NCBI GenBank assembly: GCA_935421135.1 | Contig: OW285187.1 | Coordinates: forward strand, 27,776,429-27,840,428 | Length of the DNA: 64,000 bases | Reading direction: 5' to 3' | Origin: Bugulina stolonifera | Taxonomy: Eukaryota > Bryozoa > Gymnolaemata > Cheilostomatida > Bugulidae | In this document: positions 20,207 through 32,822 of the stretch, in pieces | How positions within the stretch are numbered: position 1 is the first letter of the stretch | How the letters are laid out: the number at the start of each line of letters is the position of its first letter | Position numbers and translations under genes: made by a program | Notes under the pieces: model-generated | Database searches by the model: none | Told to the model about the DNA's origin: nothing | What the model saw: the letters and a program-made list of their open reading frames with translations, nothing else

Positions 20207-20862
20207 TAATTCTGACTCTTTAAAATTATTGTTATGATTTCGCTTCCATACCTTGCTATGACATTTTAACAATGTATTTTTATCTGTCACCAGAACTGGT
20301 AGTCTGATGGTGTCCTCCTCTTCTATGTTTACGTGACTGTATATGAATAATCTCTTTCTACTTGATGCGTGTAATTTGTGTGTTGTAATATTTTTTATTT
20401 ATAGGTTAGTTGAAAGATGAGGAACAATGATGTCATGTCAGTCAGGTGAGTGTGTACATCATGTACATGTATGTTGTGGAGTAAACATATTTTACTTCAC
20501 ATGTACACATGACTACACAACACGAATGTGTCTTTGTAGTCCTTACAATTCTGACTCTGTTATGATTTCTCTTCTGTGCCTTGATATGTTTTAACGATTT
20601 ACTAAGACACGTGGCTTGTCTATCTCTTCAACCAGAACTGGTAGTCTGATGGTGTCCTTCTCTTCTACATGTACATGTATAATCTTAACACATTTCTACT
20701 TGATGTATGCAATTTATAATGTAATATTTTTTGTTTATAGACTCGTTGACGTTGACACATTAGGAAGAGGAACAATGTTGTGTCAGTCAGGTGAGTGTGT
20801 ACATGACATTGGAAATTGTGTGGTAAACAGATATTTTGCTTTATGCGCACACATGACTACAC
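20207..20862. repeat. Local tandem duplication (~340-bp units) with exon-like pieces
   Basis: 20207-20519 and 20546-20862 are diverged copies in tandem: AATTCTGACTCT, then CCAGAACTGGTAGTCTGATG, TTTCTACTTGATG, GTCAGTCAGGTGAGTGTG and ACACATGACTACAC occur in the same order. Each copy has a small exon-like stretch between a TTTATAG acceptor and a CAG|GTGAGT donor (20405-20445 and 20741-20790). The second reads RLVDVDTLGRGTMLCQS in one frame. I do not recognise that peptide and found no partner exons. Confidence 0.7.
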
Positions 20863-20912
20863 TACCGTCTTTGATAATGTTCAGTACAACTACTCACTCT
20901 CATACATGGCAA

Positions 20913-21025
20913 TAATAAGCTATTGATCATAATAAGAAGTTGTCCTCTCCCAATTTATCTTCCTCTTCTTTTTCTGAAGTGAAATTGAGAGAGGACAACT
21001 TCTAATTATGATCAATAGCTTATTA
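20913..21025. mobile_element. Hairpin MITE, ~113 bp
   Basis: TAATAAGCTATTGATCATAA... is mirrored by the end ...TTATGATCAATAGCTTATTA. Arms of about 43 bases, including AAGTTGTCCTCTC / GAGAGAGGACAACTT, are nearly perfect inverted copies around a loop of about 25 bases. It looks like a foldback or palindromic MITE. Decayed relatives lie at 1262-1380. No clear target duplication. Confidence 0.75.
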
Positions 21026-21953
21026 GTGCCCAAGCTCTCATGGCCTACTTATCCAAAGATAATTCTAATTATACTGTGATATATAGCATGTATAACACTA
21101 GAATTATTATGTACAAGCTTGTATTTCTACAAGTAATAGTTGATTGCAAAAAATGACCAATAGTGAGTAATTATAATAAAATGTGAAAAATATAACATAA
21201 TCAACAATAAACTGTTTCCCAGCACCTTAGCGTTGACTCACTTTAACCTTAAAACTAAAAACACCAATAAAGAAGCAGATCTTTAAAAAAAATAATTCGA
21301 TACGTAGTAATATACATACATTGTAGATAATAAAATACAGTGTAGTACACTAACAAACAGTCAAATTCTTTGTGTACATTTAAAGAAGGGAATGATTTTA
21401 GGATAACTCCACAATACTTTTCAATTAAGAGAGAAAAGCTTGCATACGCTCATAATAATAATTAGTTACTGTAATATATTATGTCATGGCTACTTGTGTA
21501 GCATATATACTAACATGTTGTCAAGAGACACTCTGATATATTTGTCTGTTGAATAAAGCTTTTCATAGAATATGCATCATCTCAGTTTGTACATTTCACG
21601 TGTGTTGAGTAACATATAGCTCTTGTGTCTGCGACAAAATTTCATAGAGTGGTTGTCTAATATGCAATATATTAGACTGGGCTGCACATGTATGACTTCA
21701 AAAATGTGATCAACTGTAAAACTTGAGCTGTGGTCGGTGATCCTGTCTCATGGTAGTCAACCATTATACAGAAATGTGTTAATAAAAATAATATGAGTTA
21801 ATTTTTGACAGTAACATGATGCTAATGTTTTGTGTAACAGTAGGCTATAATGTACTATCACAATTTTAGGTTCTAACCTCTTCTAAAGTCTACACATTAA
21901 AATATTTTTACCATAAATATTTCAAAACATCACAGCAAGTCTGTTAGCGTGAA

Positions 21954-24900
21954 CTAAAAACCATCATCTATGACCACATTCTTCCAACCATTGGCGGTCA
22001 CACATTTCTGTATTTCTTTAAGTATAATTTTAACCCTTCTGTCTGTAGCTGGAAGATGGCCACCTACTAATATAGGGTATAAGGGATCCTTCGATGTGGA
22101 ATAGTCCATTAGTTTACTCAACTTGTGAGGACCTTCGTCAAAAAGGAGTAACTTCTGTAAAGTTGAATACCTCACTTGGCAGCACTGCTGTAGTGGTACT
22201 AATATACTGATTTCATCCCGATACATCTTACCCCACCTGTAACATCATTATGTAACAGTATATAAGTATGCCTGTGCTATAATTGTGGGACATAAATTGC
22301 CTTAGGAAGTGTCATATCAAATTCCTAAGAGAAGTGATCCTCAAGGAAGTATAAATATGTAGATATAAATATGTTGACATTGGAACATACCCTCTGCCGT
22401 TGTCTAATACGACTGGTGTCGTGTCGTTCTGCCATTCTTCTGGGAAGTCATATACTTCGTAGTGGTGTCTGTCCATGTTACCTAACCATATTATAAAGTA
22501 CCCATATTGTAGTAGGTACATGTGTTGAATTAGGAGATTAATAAAATCACAATCAGATTGAAGCGGCAAGGTTGTGTGAGAAGTTTAAATTGCGCTGCAC
22601 AAATTTCTAAACTTAGCATGAATTATGTGCAGAACCATATGAATCTCTTTGTGAAGCAATTTAGGTATTGAAAAAAGTTGGTTAAGAGTTGTATTACCTT
22701 GAATGAAATCGAATATGTGTAAATCAATGAAATCTGTTAGGACACGTCCTTCATCAAAGGGTGACATTGTTTTGACTTTTTCACAATAGTCAGGATCCCT
22801 CTCCCAGACAGCCGTCTTATATCGGCTACAAAACAACATACATGACTCACTTTTCCACAATATTTTGAGCTGATTTATTAATTCCACGTGTCAGTAATAA
22901 ATATTGAACATAATTGTTACTAAAATAACTCACCTATATGACCGTCTCCATGGGCTCCTTCGATGTTCCCGAGGAGCAAAGTCATCAGAGGGAAGGAATG
23001 CAGCCACAGATCCTTCTAGCCAATCAGGATGTCCACAGATAGCATGGTTAGAGTCACAATAGTATGAGCATTTACCATAGAAACATAGGTTTCCTACAGG
23101 AGAGTAGAACATGGTCTTACGGAACCTCTCACTAGCATGCTGCTTGATGTCTTCAGTGATGTTTAGTATTCTACCAGATACTGGAGGACTTCTCCTGAAC
23201 CCCAACACTCTACAAATATGATACTAGTTTAATTAGCTTACATTATCATATTAATAGAAAACATGGATACTATTCACTGTGCATGGTAACAGTTAAGAGA
23301 AGATAACTCCTCCCATAAATATATACCGGTATTTCTATATAAAATAATGTTCAGCTGTCTATCTTTATACTAAGCATACCCGTTGTTGCTTCAACACATA
23401 GCGACCAAATGTATCAACACTGCTAAATTTAGATAATGACTGTGATATATTATATTTTTAACACTGAACACGAACATCAATACAGTAAACCTTCTACAGT
23501 AGCAACTTCAGCATAATTCTATCGGAATTTACCAGCTGCTAAAATTTGGAGTACCTGCCTTGTTCAGGTGAAAGAAGAAAAGGCTACTGATGTACTGATA
23601 CATGATATTTATATATTAGATTTTACAATGTATAGATATGTTGTGGGTAACTGCATGTAGCTTTGGTGAGACAAACCTGTCTAGATGAAAAGCTGCAATT
23701 TCTGCTGTGTGTCTCTCATAGTCGCTGAAGTAGTAGTGGTTAATAAGAGTCTGTGTGTCCCTAGTGAACCTGCAGCAGGTAAATATGTAACACTATTAGT
23801 ACCATATAACTCTGGCTTACCTGTAGTAGGTAAATATAATACATGTAGTACTATTAGTAGGTAACAGGTTGTTGAACATGCATCATTGATGTTTCATGAT
23901 GGGAACCAAATTTGAAAATTTATGCAAATATTGTAATAGACTTACATTGTAGTTTGGTAATTCTATGAATAATACATTTTTTTTGTTAAAATCTGGTAAT
24001 GAAAAATTGACAGAACATCCTAATAAATGTATGATGTACGTGTTGTATAATATACATGTGCATACACATGAAGCCTTTTATAAATATGATTGAATAATAT
24101 ACGATTGATTAGTAACGCATGTATATTAGAATAATTACATAGTTTATATACATCCTAAATGTAAATAAACCAACCTCATTGGTTTCCATAAACCATTCAA
24201 ATCATCAGAGAATGTCAGCTTAAGCTTAAGTTGGGTTCCTCCTGATAGTTGTTCTACAAGAGGAATGAATTTTGATTTATTTTTGTAAATAGTTATGACG
24301 TGTTAATGGATTGTCCTGCTGCACATTTAAATTTAGCACATTGCAAATAAATTGAAGGCTAGACTGTCTGAAAAAGTTGTGTCAGTGTCATAACACACAG
24401 CTAGATTCCTTATCAGACAATATGAATTTATAAAAACCCCCAGATGTCAGTTTCATTGAAAGTTAGACACCTAGACACTGTAGATTGATGACCCTGTACA
24501 CATATGAGAATAATGTACAATGTACCACATCATGAAACCCCCCAACAACAGCAGCTATTGGTTGTCGAGGCAACAATGTCAATCAGAGCATAGTCTACAC
24601 TTACTAGAGTCTGCCACAGGAAGTGTAGCCATATCCTTTAAGAGTTCGTCTATTATTGGGTCGTCATGACGATATACTTCATATTGAGAGATATTCAGGT
24701 ACCATAACTCCCAGTGTTTTAGAGTATCACCTCTCTCCCTGCAAAAGGAGTTGCAATGTATTAGAAAATTTATTTTGTTGATTTTTGTCAGCAAATAGAA
24801 GATAAAGGATATGTACAGTTTTATTAATTATTTATTAATTAATTACTGTTAGATTAACCACAATTATTTAGACATGAGAAATTAAGATTAGTAAAATTTG

Positions 24901-25941
24901 CTTAGTCAAAGGTGCTAGAAGATGAATTCTAATAAAACTAAAACTGGACATGTATGATTACCAGGCTGCAAGTCATTTGCATATTAGCACATCATGCCTA
25001 CTGGTAATACAGCATTATTGGTGTAAATTTTACAGCATTTAGAAGTAATCATATTATGTTGAGCTTCTCTGAAAACAAATTAGGCTTAGGCATTAGCTCA
25101 TACTAATTATTCTGGATAACCAAAAGTTATAAATAGAATGAAAATGCTACTGGTTGGTATAGCATACCAGCAGCTAGTAGCTAGACTTGTACTAAACGCT
25201 TTACTGTATATTCACTTACTTCACTGCGCTGTCGTCAAATATATTCATCTTTTTACCCTTCCTTCTGGCTTTATGTCGATACGCATTTATATGGTATATT
25301 AGTTGACCTGGAGTCATGTGATAAATCTCACGGGTAAACAACTCTGAATCTCTTCTCCTTGGAGTGAATACTCTGTTAATGTATCCCTTAGAATAGTCAA
25401 CATCTAAGTGTGGTTTCTCTTTAAACAGAAACTTCCTTCTGACCGATTCTTCTACATTGTTTATCTGCAGAAAAAATAAAAAGGTAGAATATTAGAAGAC
25501 ATTATATAGAAATAAGATGTTGAATTGAATGAAGTATAGTTTTTCTATTTATCACCTAGCCACCAATGGCAATGAACAATGTGAAAGTACAGTGTAACAT
25601 TCAAATACATAAAACAATTTCTAGATAACTGCGTTGACTTCATTTACATATTGTTTAATATCACTCACCTTTTGACCTCTAACTGGCTCATCGTGAAACT
25701 GATAGTCTGCACTGGTATAGTTTGATATAGCCCAAGAGCTTTTGTCGACTAGAAGTCTAGGGGCTATTAGGTGACTACCCGCTGCTCTGTATATACGTTC
25801 TCTAGCACCTCCTTCATTGAATCCATGAGCGGAAGGGTCAAGGACAGAGATGAACATGAAGAAGATTAGACTAGCTACTCCTATCATCATGATGACAGTT
25901 ATCCTCCATTTTAGCTTTAGACCCATTTTGAAACAGGCCAT
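21954..25941 (-). CDS. FAM20C: FAM20C-type secretory-pathway protein kinase
   Basis: Nine minus-strand exons: 25941-25669, 25464-25220, 24738-24605, 24253-24175, 23769-23677, 23209-22934, 22825-22698, 22481-22391 and 22236-21954. They give 533 aa in one frame (human FAM20C 584). A signal-anchor helix lies at about residues 14-34. Kinase landmarks: GLWKPMR (~238-244, nucleotide-binding lysine region), [19 protein letters not shown] (~257-275), [22 protein letters not shown] with conserved cysteines, [16 protein letters not shown] with catalytic-type Asp413, LDNGRG with metal-type Asp436, then [10 protein letters not shown]. Family knowledge: FAM20C phosphorylates Ser-x-Glu motifs of secreted proteins in the Golgi; FAM20B instead phosphorylates xylose. 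The [13 protein letters not shown] and NGRG wording is closer to FAM20C than to FAM20B. No break seen. Exact paralogue assignment (FAM20A/C ancestor versus C) is open. Confidence 0.93.
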
Positions 25942-27150
25942 CGTTAGGAGGAGGGCAGCACAGATGTCACGCAGAGCCCTACTTCAGTGTCCACCTTTTA
26001 AATAGAAATATGCAACTTCAGGTAAAAGTTAGTTAGAGAATGCAAGGCTAGGCTATGAATCTTATAATGGTAATACGCTTCTCCAGTTTCGAGACATGCT
26101 ACCAAAATACAATCTACACTGGAGAAAAGACTGCACAGGTGGTGGGCTTGGCCAAGGGCTAGCAGTCATCTTGAAACCCCAGTGGTATCAGTTTAAGAGG
26201 TCACGAAGACACTTAATAAACCTATAAATTTCTACTGCAATTATATAAACTATGTCAATAGAGTTATAAGACAATATATGGTATAATATACTACAATGGA
26301 CAAAACTTCTTAGAATAGGAAAGGGAGGCCATCAATCCTTTCAAATAATTAGACAATGACATCTTAGCAAGTACTTCTCCACTACATGTAATGAATACAG
26401 ACACCGACATCTTTAGCAGGTACTTCTCCTCATATCTAGTGACTGTATTGATTAATCAACTTCCACATCTTAGCTAACTAACTAATATGTAAGACTAAAG
26501 AAAATTTGACATGTAAATTCAAAATATTTATGCACATATATTATTTGTATATTACGCAAAGCAGAGTTGTAATTTATAAATAATATATCCAACAGTGAAC
26601 ACACCCATCGGTAACACTGGGTGCTTTAGGAACTAGTTTCTTATATCAAACATTCAGTAGTGTATACGTCATGCACATGCACATGCACATGTAGGTGTAC
26701 TGCTACTGCATGTGGTCACAGAGTTACACTTTTTATGCAGAGTATAATTTCCTAAATTTAGTACATTATAGTATTGCACACCTATACACACAATGGATGT
26801 ATATAATTAATTTCTATTGCTGAATTTGCAGTCTCTATAATACAGAGAGAGTTATTATTGCTGTAGTCTTGAGTGTCTAATATTACTCCATGATATGAAG
26901 TAACCATAAACAACATGAAAATTCAACTACTAGAGGTTGAGTCTCTGTAACATTTAATCAACCAAGTAATGAGACTTAGATCTTACATTCTTCATGGAAT
27001 TCTCCTTTCAACTTGGTCAGTACTATATGGGATAATAAGATACACCTCCTTAATATTTCGAAGCTAGTAATTGCTCAACGACAGCATCTTCTGCATCCAA
27101 GGCAGCATGGTCAATTGACCACAACCCATAGCATTACTATTTATAAGCCC

Positions 27151-27316
27151 TCTCCAACCCTTTGACCCACCCGACCAGCTAAATATGGATAGTGATTAGC
27201 TACTAGACACATAATGACTCTGTAAAATGCCCATCTCCAACCCTTTGACCCACCCGTCCAGCTAAATATGGATAGTGATTAGCTGCTAGACGCATAATGA
27301 CACTGTAGAATGGAGG
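27151..27316. repeat. Two-copy tandem repeat, 83-bp unit
   Basis: TCTCCAACCCTTTGACCCAC... at 27151 repeats at 27234 with only a few substitutions (AGCTAAATATGGATAGTGAT is shared). Noncoding; function unknown. Confidence 0.85.
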
Positions 27317-27684
27317 AGTTCAGACGCAATCAATACCTCTCTGTAGAATCCCGTCAGATGTCTTACTAATATAATCATCTTCACTTGGAGTTCAATATTC
27401 TAATCAAATTTACTTTAACTTGAGACAGTAGTCAAATGTCTTAGCACACACATCACCATACTCTGCGTAATTGTCATATACATATATCAATATTCCGATA
27501 GTTTTACCTGCTCCATTAGCTAAAGTGTTTAGATTAAATCTAAATGCTGCTATTTAAACTTGGACAGGTTTATGTTGATATCAGAGAAAAAAGTTCAACT
27601 TCGCTGATATTCATTGCTACACATTACGTTCCATATAAATGACAACCGAGTAGAGCTTTCAGTCATGTAGGTGTATGTAACGTA

Positions 27685-27775
27685 TGTACATGTACATGTA
27701 CATGTATATACATGTTATGTATATGCATGTACATGGACATGTATAAACATGTTATGTATATACATGTACACTGTA
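27685..27775. repeat. TACATG-rich palindromic repeat
   Basis: A run of TGTACATGTACATG followed by alternating ATGTATATACATG words. This is the densest of many TACATGTA clusters in the window. Confidence 0.7.
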
Positions 27776-27924
27776 AAATAGTCACAAGCAACTTCACAGA
27801 ACTGTATATGGTTTTGTGTAGGCAGTATGCATACATATCTCTGTGTATGCACAGCATAGATAAAATAAAATATAATAATAAATAATAACCATATTATGCT
27901 AGTAAAAGAGCAGAGTGGAGACAT

Positions 27925-28115
27925 GTGAGATTTAGGTGAGATTCAGGTGAGATACAGGTGAGATACAGGTGAGATACAGGTGAGATACAGGTGAGATTCA
28001 GGTGAGATACAGGTGAGAGGCAGGTGAGATACAAGTGAGATACAGGTGAGATACAAGTGAGATTCAGGTAAGATACAGGTAAGATTCAGGTAGGATACAG
28101 GTGAGATACAGGTGA
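27925..28115. repeat. 11-bp minisatellite (GAGATACAGGT)n
   Basis: About 17 units of GAGATACAGGT with variants such as GAGATTCAGGT, GAGATACAAGT and AAGATTCAGGT. A long minus-strand ORF crosses it only because the unit lacks stops in that frame. Confidence 0.9.
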
Positions 28116-30784
28116 GGTGGTGGTAAAAGATGACAAGGGAAGTCAAAGAAAGTAATCTCACAAAATTATAGCCCATCACTAAGACAGACTGGAGATTTAC
28201 CATTACCAACCAGTGATGACAAATATAGGCTATTGTTAGCTGTCCACTTCCTTGACCAGTTCCTGGTTGATATTTTTTTGCCACAGAAGTGAAAGTAAAA
28301 CAAAAACAAACTTTTGACTGCACCTGTTTTAAGGCACAATTTCACCACAAAAATTAATAAAAACTGTCAATATTCCTACTGCTAGCATTGGAAATTTTTG
28401 ATGGTTTTCTAGGAACCTGGGCTATAGCTATTCTTGTGTGTGTAAGGTATGTCAAACTTGTCTAAATATACATAGATGTGATGGTGTGGTAACAGATGCA
28501 ATAGATAAATTTAGAAACCATTTTGGCGCAGTCATGTTTGAAATTTTTAATTTCAAACATTTCAACACGTACGTCTGACAAACGTCATGTGGTTTTATCT
28601 TACAGAAACCAATCAAGGAAATCCTGCAACTTTTGGTCACCTTGCAAGAAGACATCAGAATATTTAATCAACATAATATGGAAATATTTATATATGGTAC
28701 AATAATAGGTCTTGTGTATTGTATAGGGCAGTCCAGCAAAAATGTCTCTACGTGGTATTATGAATGTAGCTATGACTTTTGAAAATGGAATATCAGACAC
28801 TACTTGTCATCGCATAGGACATTTTTATCTACTTGTGAGCCTTGTACATCATTACAAAGAGGTATTTATGTATATATTTGTACATATACATATAAACACA
28901 TATAAATATACACATAATTATATACATACACATACCGTGTTTTTGTTCCAATCGTGGAAAAGTACATTTAGGATGATATAATGATTACAAACTAATGAAT
29001 ATAATGTCCCTGAAACCACCCTTCTTTGGGATGTGCAGTTATAAAGTAAGAATAAAATACAGATTCAAACGTACCGTGACTAGATTAGAGTACATTGGCC
29101 TATCTAATACTTACGAAATATAATAGATAATATTGTGTTGTGATCTTATATACTACTGTACCAGTTAATAGAATGACCTACAGTATATTTTACTGTAAGT
29201 AGCAGCCGTTACATTATACAAACTAAGTTGAGCAAATTCACAGAATTTAATTATTATGCATCATGTGCACATCTAGTAATATTACAACGCATACTACCAC
29301 ATTACACTGTCATGCTACTTTAGCAGCTGTATTATACAGCTTTGTGAACAGGAAATCTGAAAAGTATTGCATGTCACGGGTTGTAACTGATTATTGTTCT
29401 ATTACCATTGGAATTCTCCTCACATTTTCCGCAGAAAAGTATACATGGATGTAGATGTAAAAGGTAGGCAGACAAAGTGGTGTACAAACCAGATTGGTGG
29501 CCGTTCTGGTTATATAAAACCAGGTTTTTAACTTTACAACAAATGTAGATGGATCTGGATCCAAAACTGGCCTCAGGCCTCAGCCCCCATACCTGAGATG
29601 TGATGATGTGTATTATGTTATTTTTCTCTGGTATTCTAGCTTTGTTTGTGATGCAGATGGGTAGGTAGTTTATACAATGTAGCGGAAAACATCGAACTAA
29701 ACATATACAACTATAAATACATATATATATTATATAATATTATACATGTATATATATATTATACATAGTGATATCTGTGCAGCTTACCACCATTTGCCTG
29801 CCTATAATATCTTCCTATTTCTAGTTGATATCCGATTTTATAACAGGTGGTTGATTGAACAGGAACCAGTGCATTCCGTCTGTTTGTCTGAGATGGACTA
29901 CCGACACTGATGTAGTACTAGTCAGAGATAAATACATCTATGATAGAGTTAGTACTGAGTGGAACATGTAGCACCTACTGTGAACTCAATTATTTTATAG
30001 AGTTATAAATTGCAAGCAAGGTATCTGCATGTATAACACGGCATAGTGGAACTAATCAATTGTTTTAAAGCCTTCCTACTCTCAGTATATTACTCTTCTA
30101 GTATTATTATATCTACAGTATATAATAGATAGGCCTACATAACATACCCGTGTATATAATGTACTTAGGCATACAATAACATATGTAATTTATAGTATAT
30201 AGTAGCTATATTATCACTGTAGTGTATACATTCATGTATGATCCATGTCTATGTATGTTCTGAAACTGCTGCCACAGGCTAACGTCATAAATATAATGTA
30301 TGGTAGTTTAGAACGCTAAATGCTAATTAGCCTTGAAACCTGTCTACATGCTCCACTCTACTTGACTCCACACAAGCATTACTATAATTATTGTAATGTA
30401 AACTATTGGTGCTGAGGCTATCCACTACAATCCTGCAGAGATTGTTTATATGCTCAGTTGGGATCTGTTGGCTTGTGTACATGTTTTGATACACTCTGTT
30501 GGCACAATTTATTCAGAAGTATTGTGGGTGTACGTACTTTTTGCTCATACGATCATATTATGCACAAACACTTTTGTAGAGTTAAAACTAAAATAACAGG
30601 ACACTACAAGCATCAGCATCACAGCATGAACACCAGGAAATATGTTCTCTATACATCTATTGAAATCCTTCATCAACCAATCTACATATTATGGTGATAA
30701 AGTTTTTAAAAGTGTTAACGTAAATTTCTCCCATATAGATAATGTGTCCAGAAACTTTTGGCTCCACAATGGGTGGATATAACC

Positions 30785-30799
30785 GGGGGGGGGGGGGGG
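30785..30799. repeat. Poly-G run (G15)
   Basis: Fifteen consecutive G residues in AT-rich intergenic DNA. Length may be unreliable in sequencing. Confidence 0.9.
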
Positions 30800-32796
30800 C
30801 CTGCTAGCCTGTATTTTAGTAAGCTGCGAGTCTCCGCCCTTCCTGAGAAGAGTGAAATTAGTCCACTGATTAAAATTCTTTATTAATTGGGTGGAATAAT
30901 GATATTTTAATTGTTCTGATTTGAATAAATTCTATTATATGTATAATTATTGAACTTTACTCATTACACCATTACACAGCAGTAGCTTGAGTTTTTTAGT
31001 CAGTTCCAATTTTATACCAAAACCATTTTAACAGGTGTATTTCTCTATGAACATTTGTAAAAATATAAAATAATATAGTTGAGATATGTGATTTTCTCTG
31101 TATTGACATCGCTGGGCTAGGAGAGACAATTCCAAATTATAATTATTAAAAAAAATTTAATTATGAATATATTATAACAGAACAGTGTTATAGTCAGTTG
31201 TCTATCAGACATCACGTTCTAGCTGATAAAGGTGTATAGTTGGCACTCTGTGATTTAGAGTATGTGGATATGTTAGAACTACACAGTATACTCCTACGTA
31301 GTTACAACCTACACATACCTTCCTGGTTCAAAAATTTAATTAAATTATTTGCTAGAAAACTCACAGCTACTAGAAACAGACTAACTAATGCATGCTATGC
31401 CTAGTTGTACAAGTAGCCTACTGGCTTGTGAGGGGAGCTAGAGGAAGTTTTAGGAGAGGAAATGTAATGTTTATAATAAACAATACATGTATGATGCAGT
31501 GGGAATGATCAGTATAATAAACACTATAATCTGTAGTGCTGTAATCTGATTTGTAGAATACAGAGTAGTGTGATAGACTGACTAGTTGGAGCTGTAAATC
31601 TGCTGGCAACTTTGTTTTTATATTGAAGGGTATAATAGCTTTTTTTGACCATTATCACCTCAGAATTACTCCCTTCAGAATGGGAGATGTGAATACAAAA
31701 ACTAATGCTAATCCTTATGCAGGCTGACAAAGTTTCTCTGAGAAAAACTAGAGAGATTCAGGGCATTGTGTTGGCTGGAGGTACCCTATCAGAGAAGCCT
31801 GACTGCAAGGATTCGTCTAGCTTATTATTTTTATGTAGTAAATACATGTAATTCCTAGGATGGTTCCATAGAAATTAGACTGCAGGCTGTCTTATTATAA
31901 TTTGGCAGCAGTAGAGGCCAGGAGGACAATTTTCAATCGTCATTTTCTAACTGGGCAAATTGCTATCACTTTGAGTGGGAATTTTGAGGTGAAACAAATT
32001 AGTGATATACGTCGCCACTGGGCTTAGAAAGTCGGCCCGGCCATGCTGAACCAAAACAATGAAAATATGTTCTTTTGGTAGTTCTACATTTGAACATAAA
32101 AGCATTGCAATGTATTAAGTCACTCAGTCATGCAAACTATGGGTGTTCTCGCAAATTGTAATTTATGCAATAAAAAGTTGGCTGCAAGATATCATACATT
32201 ATGCATTATTTTCCTCAGGCACAAGTAGACAGCTTACCTTCATATGTATGACTAATCCAGAGGGTGTAAAAAGGCAGCCGCTGCCATGTACTAAAATACT
32301 CAGACTTGCAGTCTTTGCTGGACTTGACACTAGTTCCTAGCCTACTTCAGTAATACAATTTACAACTTCAACTAAAGATAAATACATGTGTAGTTCTGAG
32401 TCAGTAGTCAAGTAGACACTCAATCTAGTTTTACCACTGCAGTAGCCAAATGTAAAGTACTGACAAATTACAGCTGTATATCATACTCTAATCTAAAGGT
32501 CACAGTTTATCAACAAACTGAAGTCATCTAATCAAAACATAATGAGATAATTGAATTGAAGGGTGAGCCGGATAGAATTTGCTCAGTAAGAGAACATAGA
32601 GGGTGCTGGCTGGAATCAGCCCTAATTTGAGAAATATTCTGAATGGGCTATGAGTTAAACTGAGGTTAAGAAAAGGCACTGGTGCCTTGAGCTTTGGCTG
32701 TCAAAACACCAGCTCTGTATCTTATAGAAGTCTCAGTCATCAGTTTCCCAGATGAACAATTGAGTTATAGAAAATATAACAATAATAATAAATTCC

Positions 32797-32822
32797 TAAT
32801 AATAATAATAATAATAATAATA
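32797..32822. repeat. (AAT)n microsatellite
   Basis: About eight AAT units in intergenic sequence, preceded by a shorter AAT run at about 32781. Confidence 0.85.

Larger units (their letters stand above)
19209..21953. other. Intergenic between retrotransposon and FAM20C
   Basis: No confident gene. It contains degenerate repeats of TGGGTGATATAACCT near 19380-19550, a local duplication at 20207-20862 with exon-like pieces, and a hairpin element at 20913-21025. All three are listed or discussed separately. Confidence 0.5.

Noticed and set aside
27943..28323. 126-codon minus-strand ORF
   Set aside because: Most of it is the translation of the 11-bp minisatellite.
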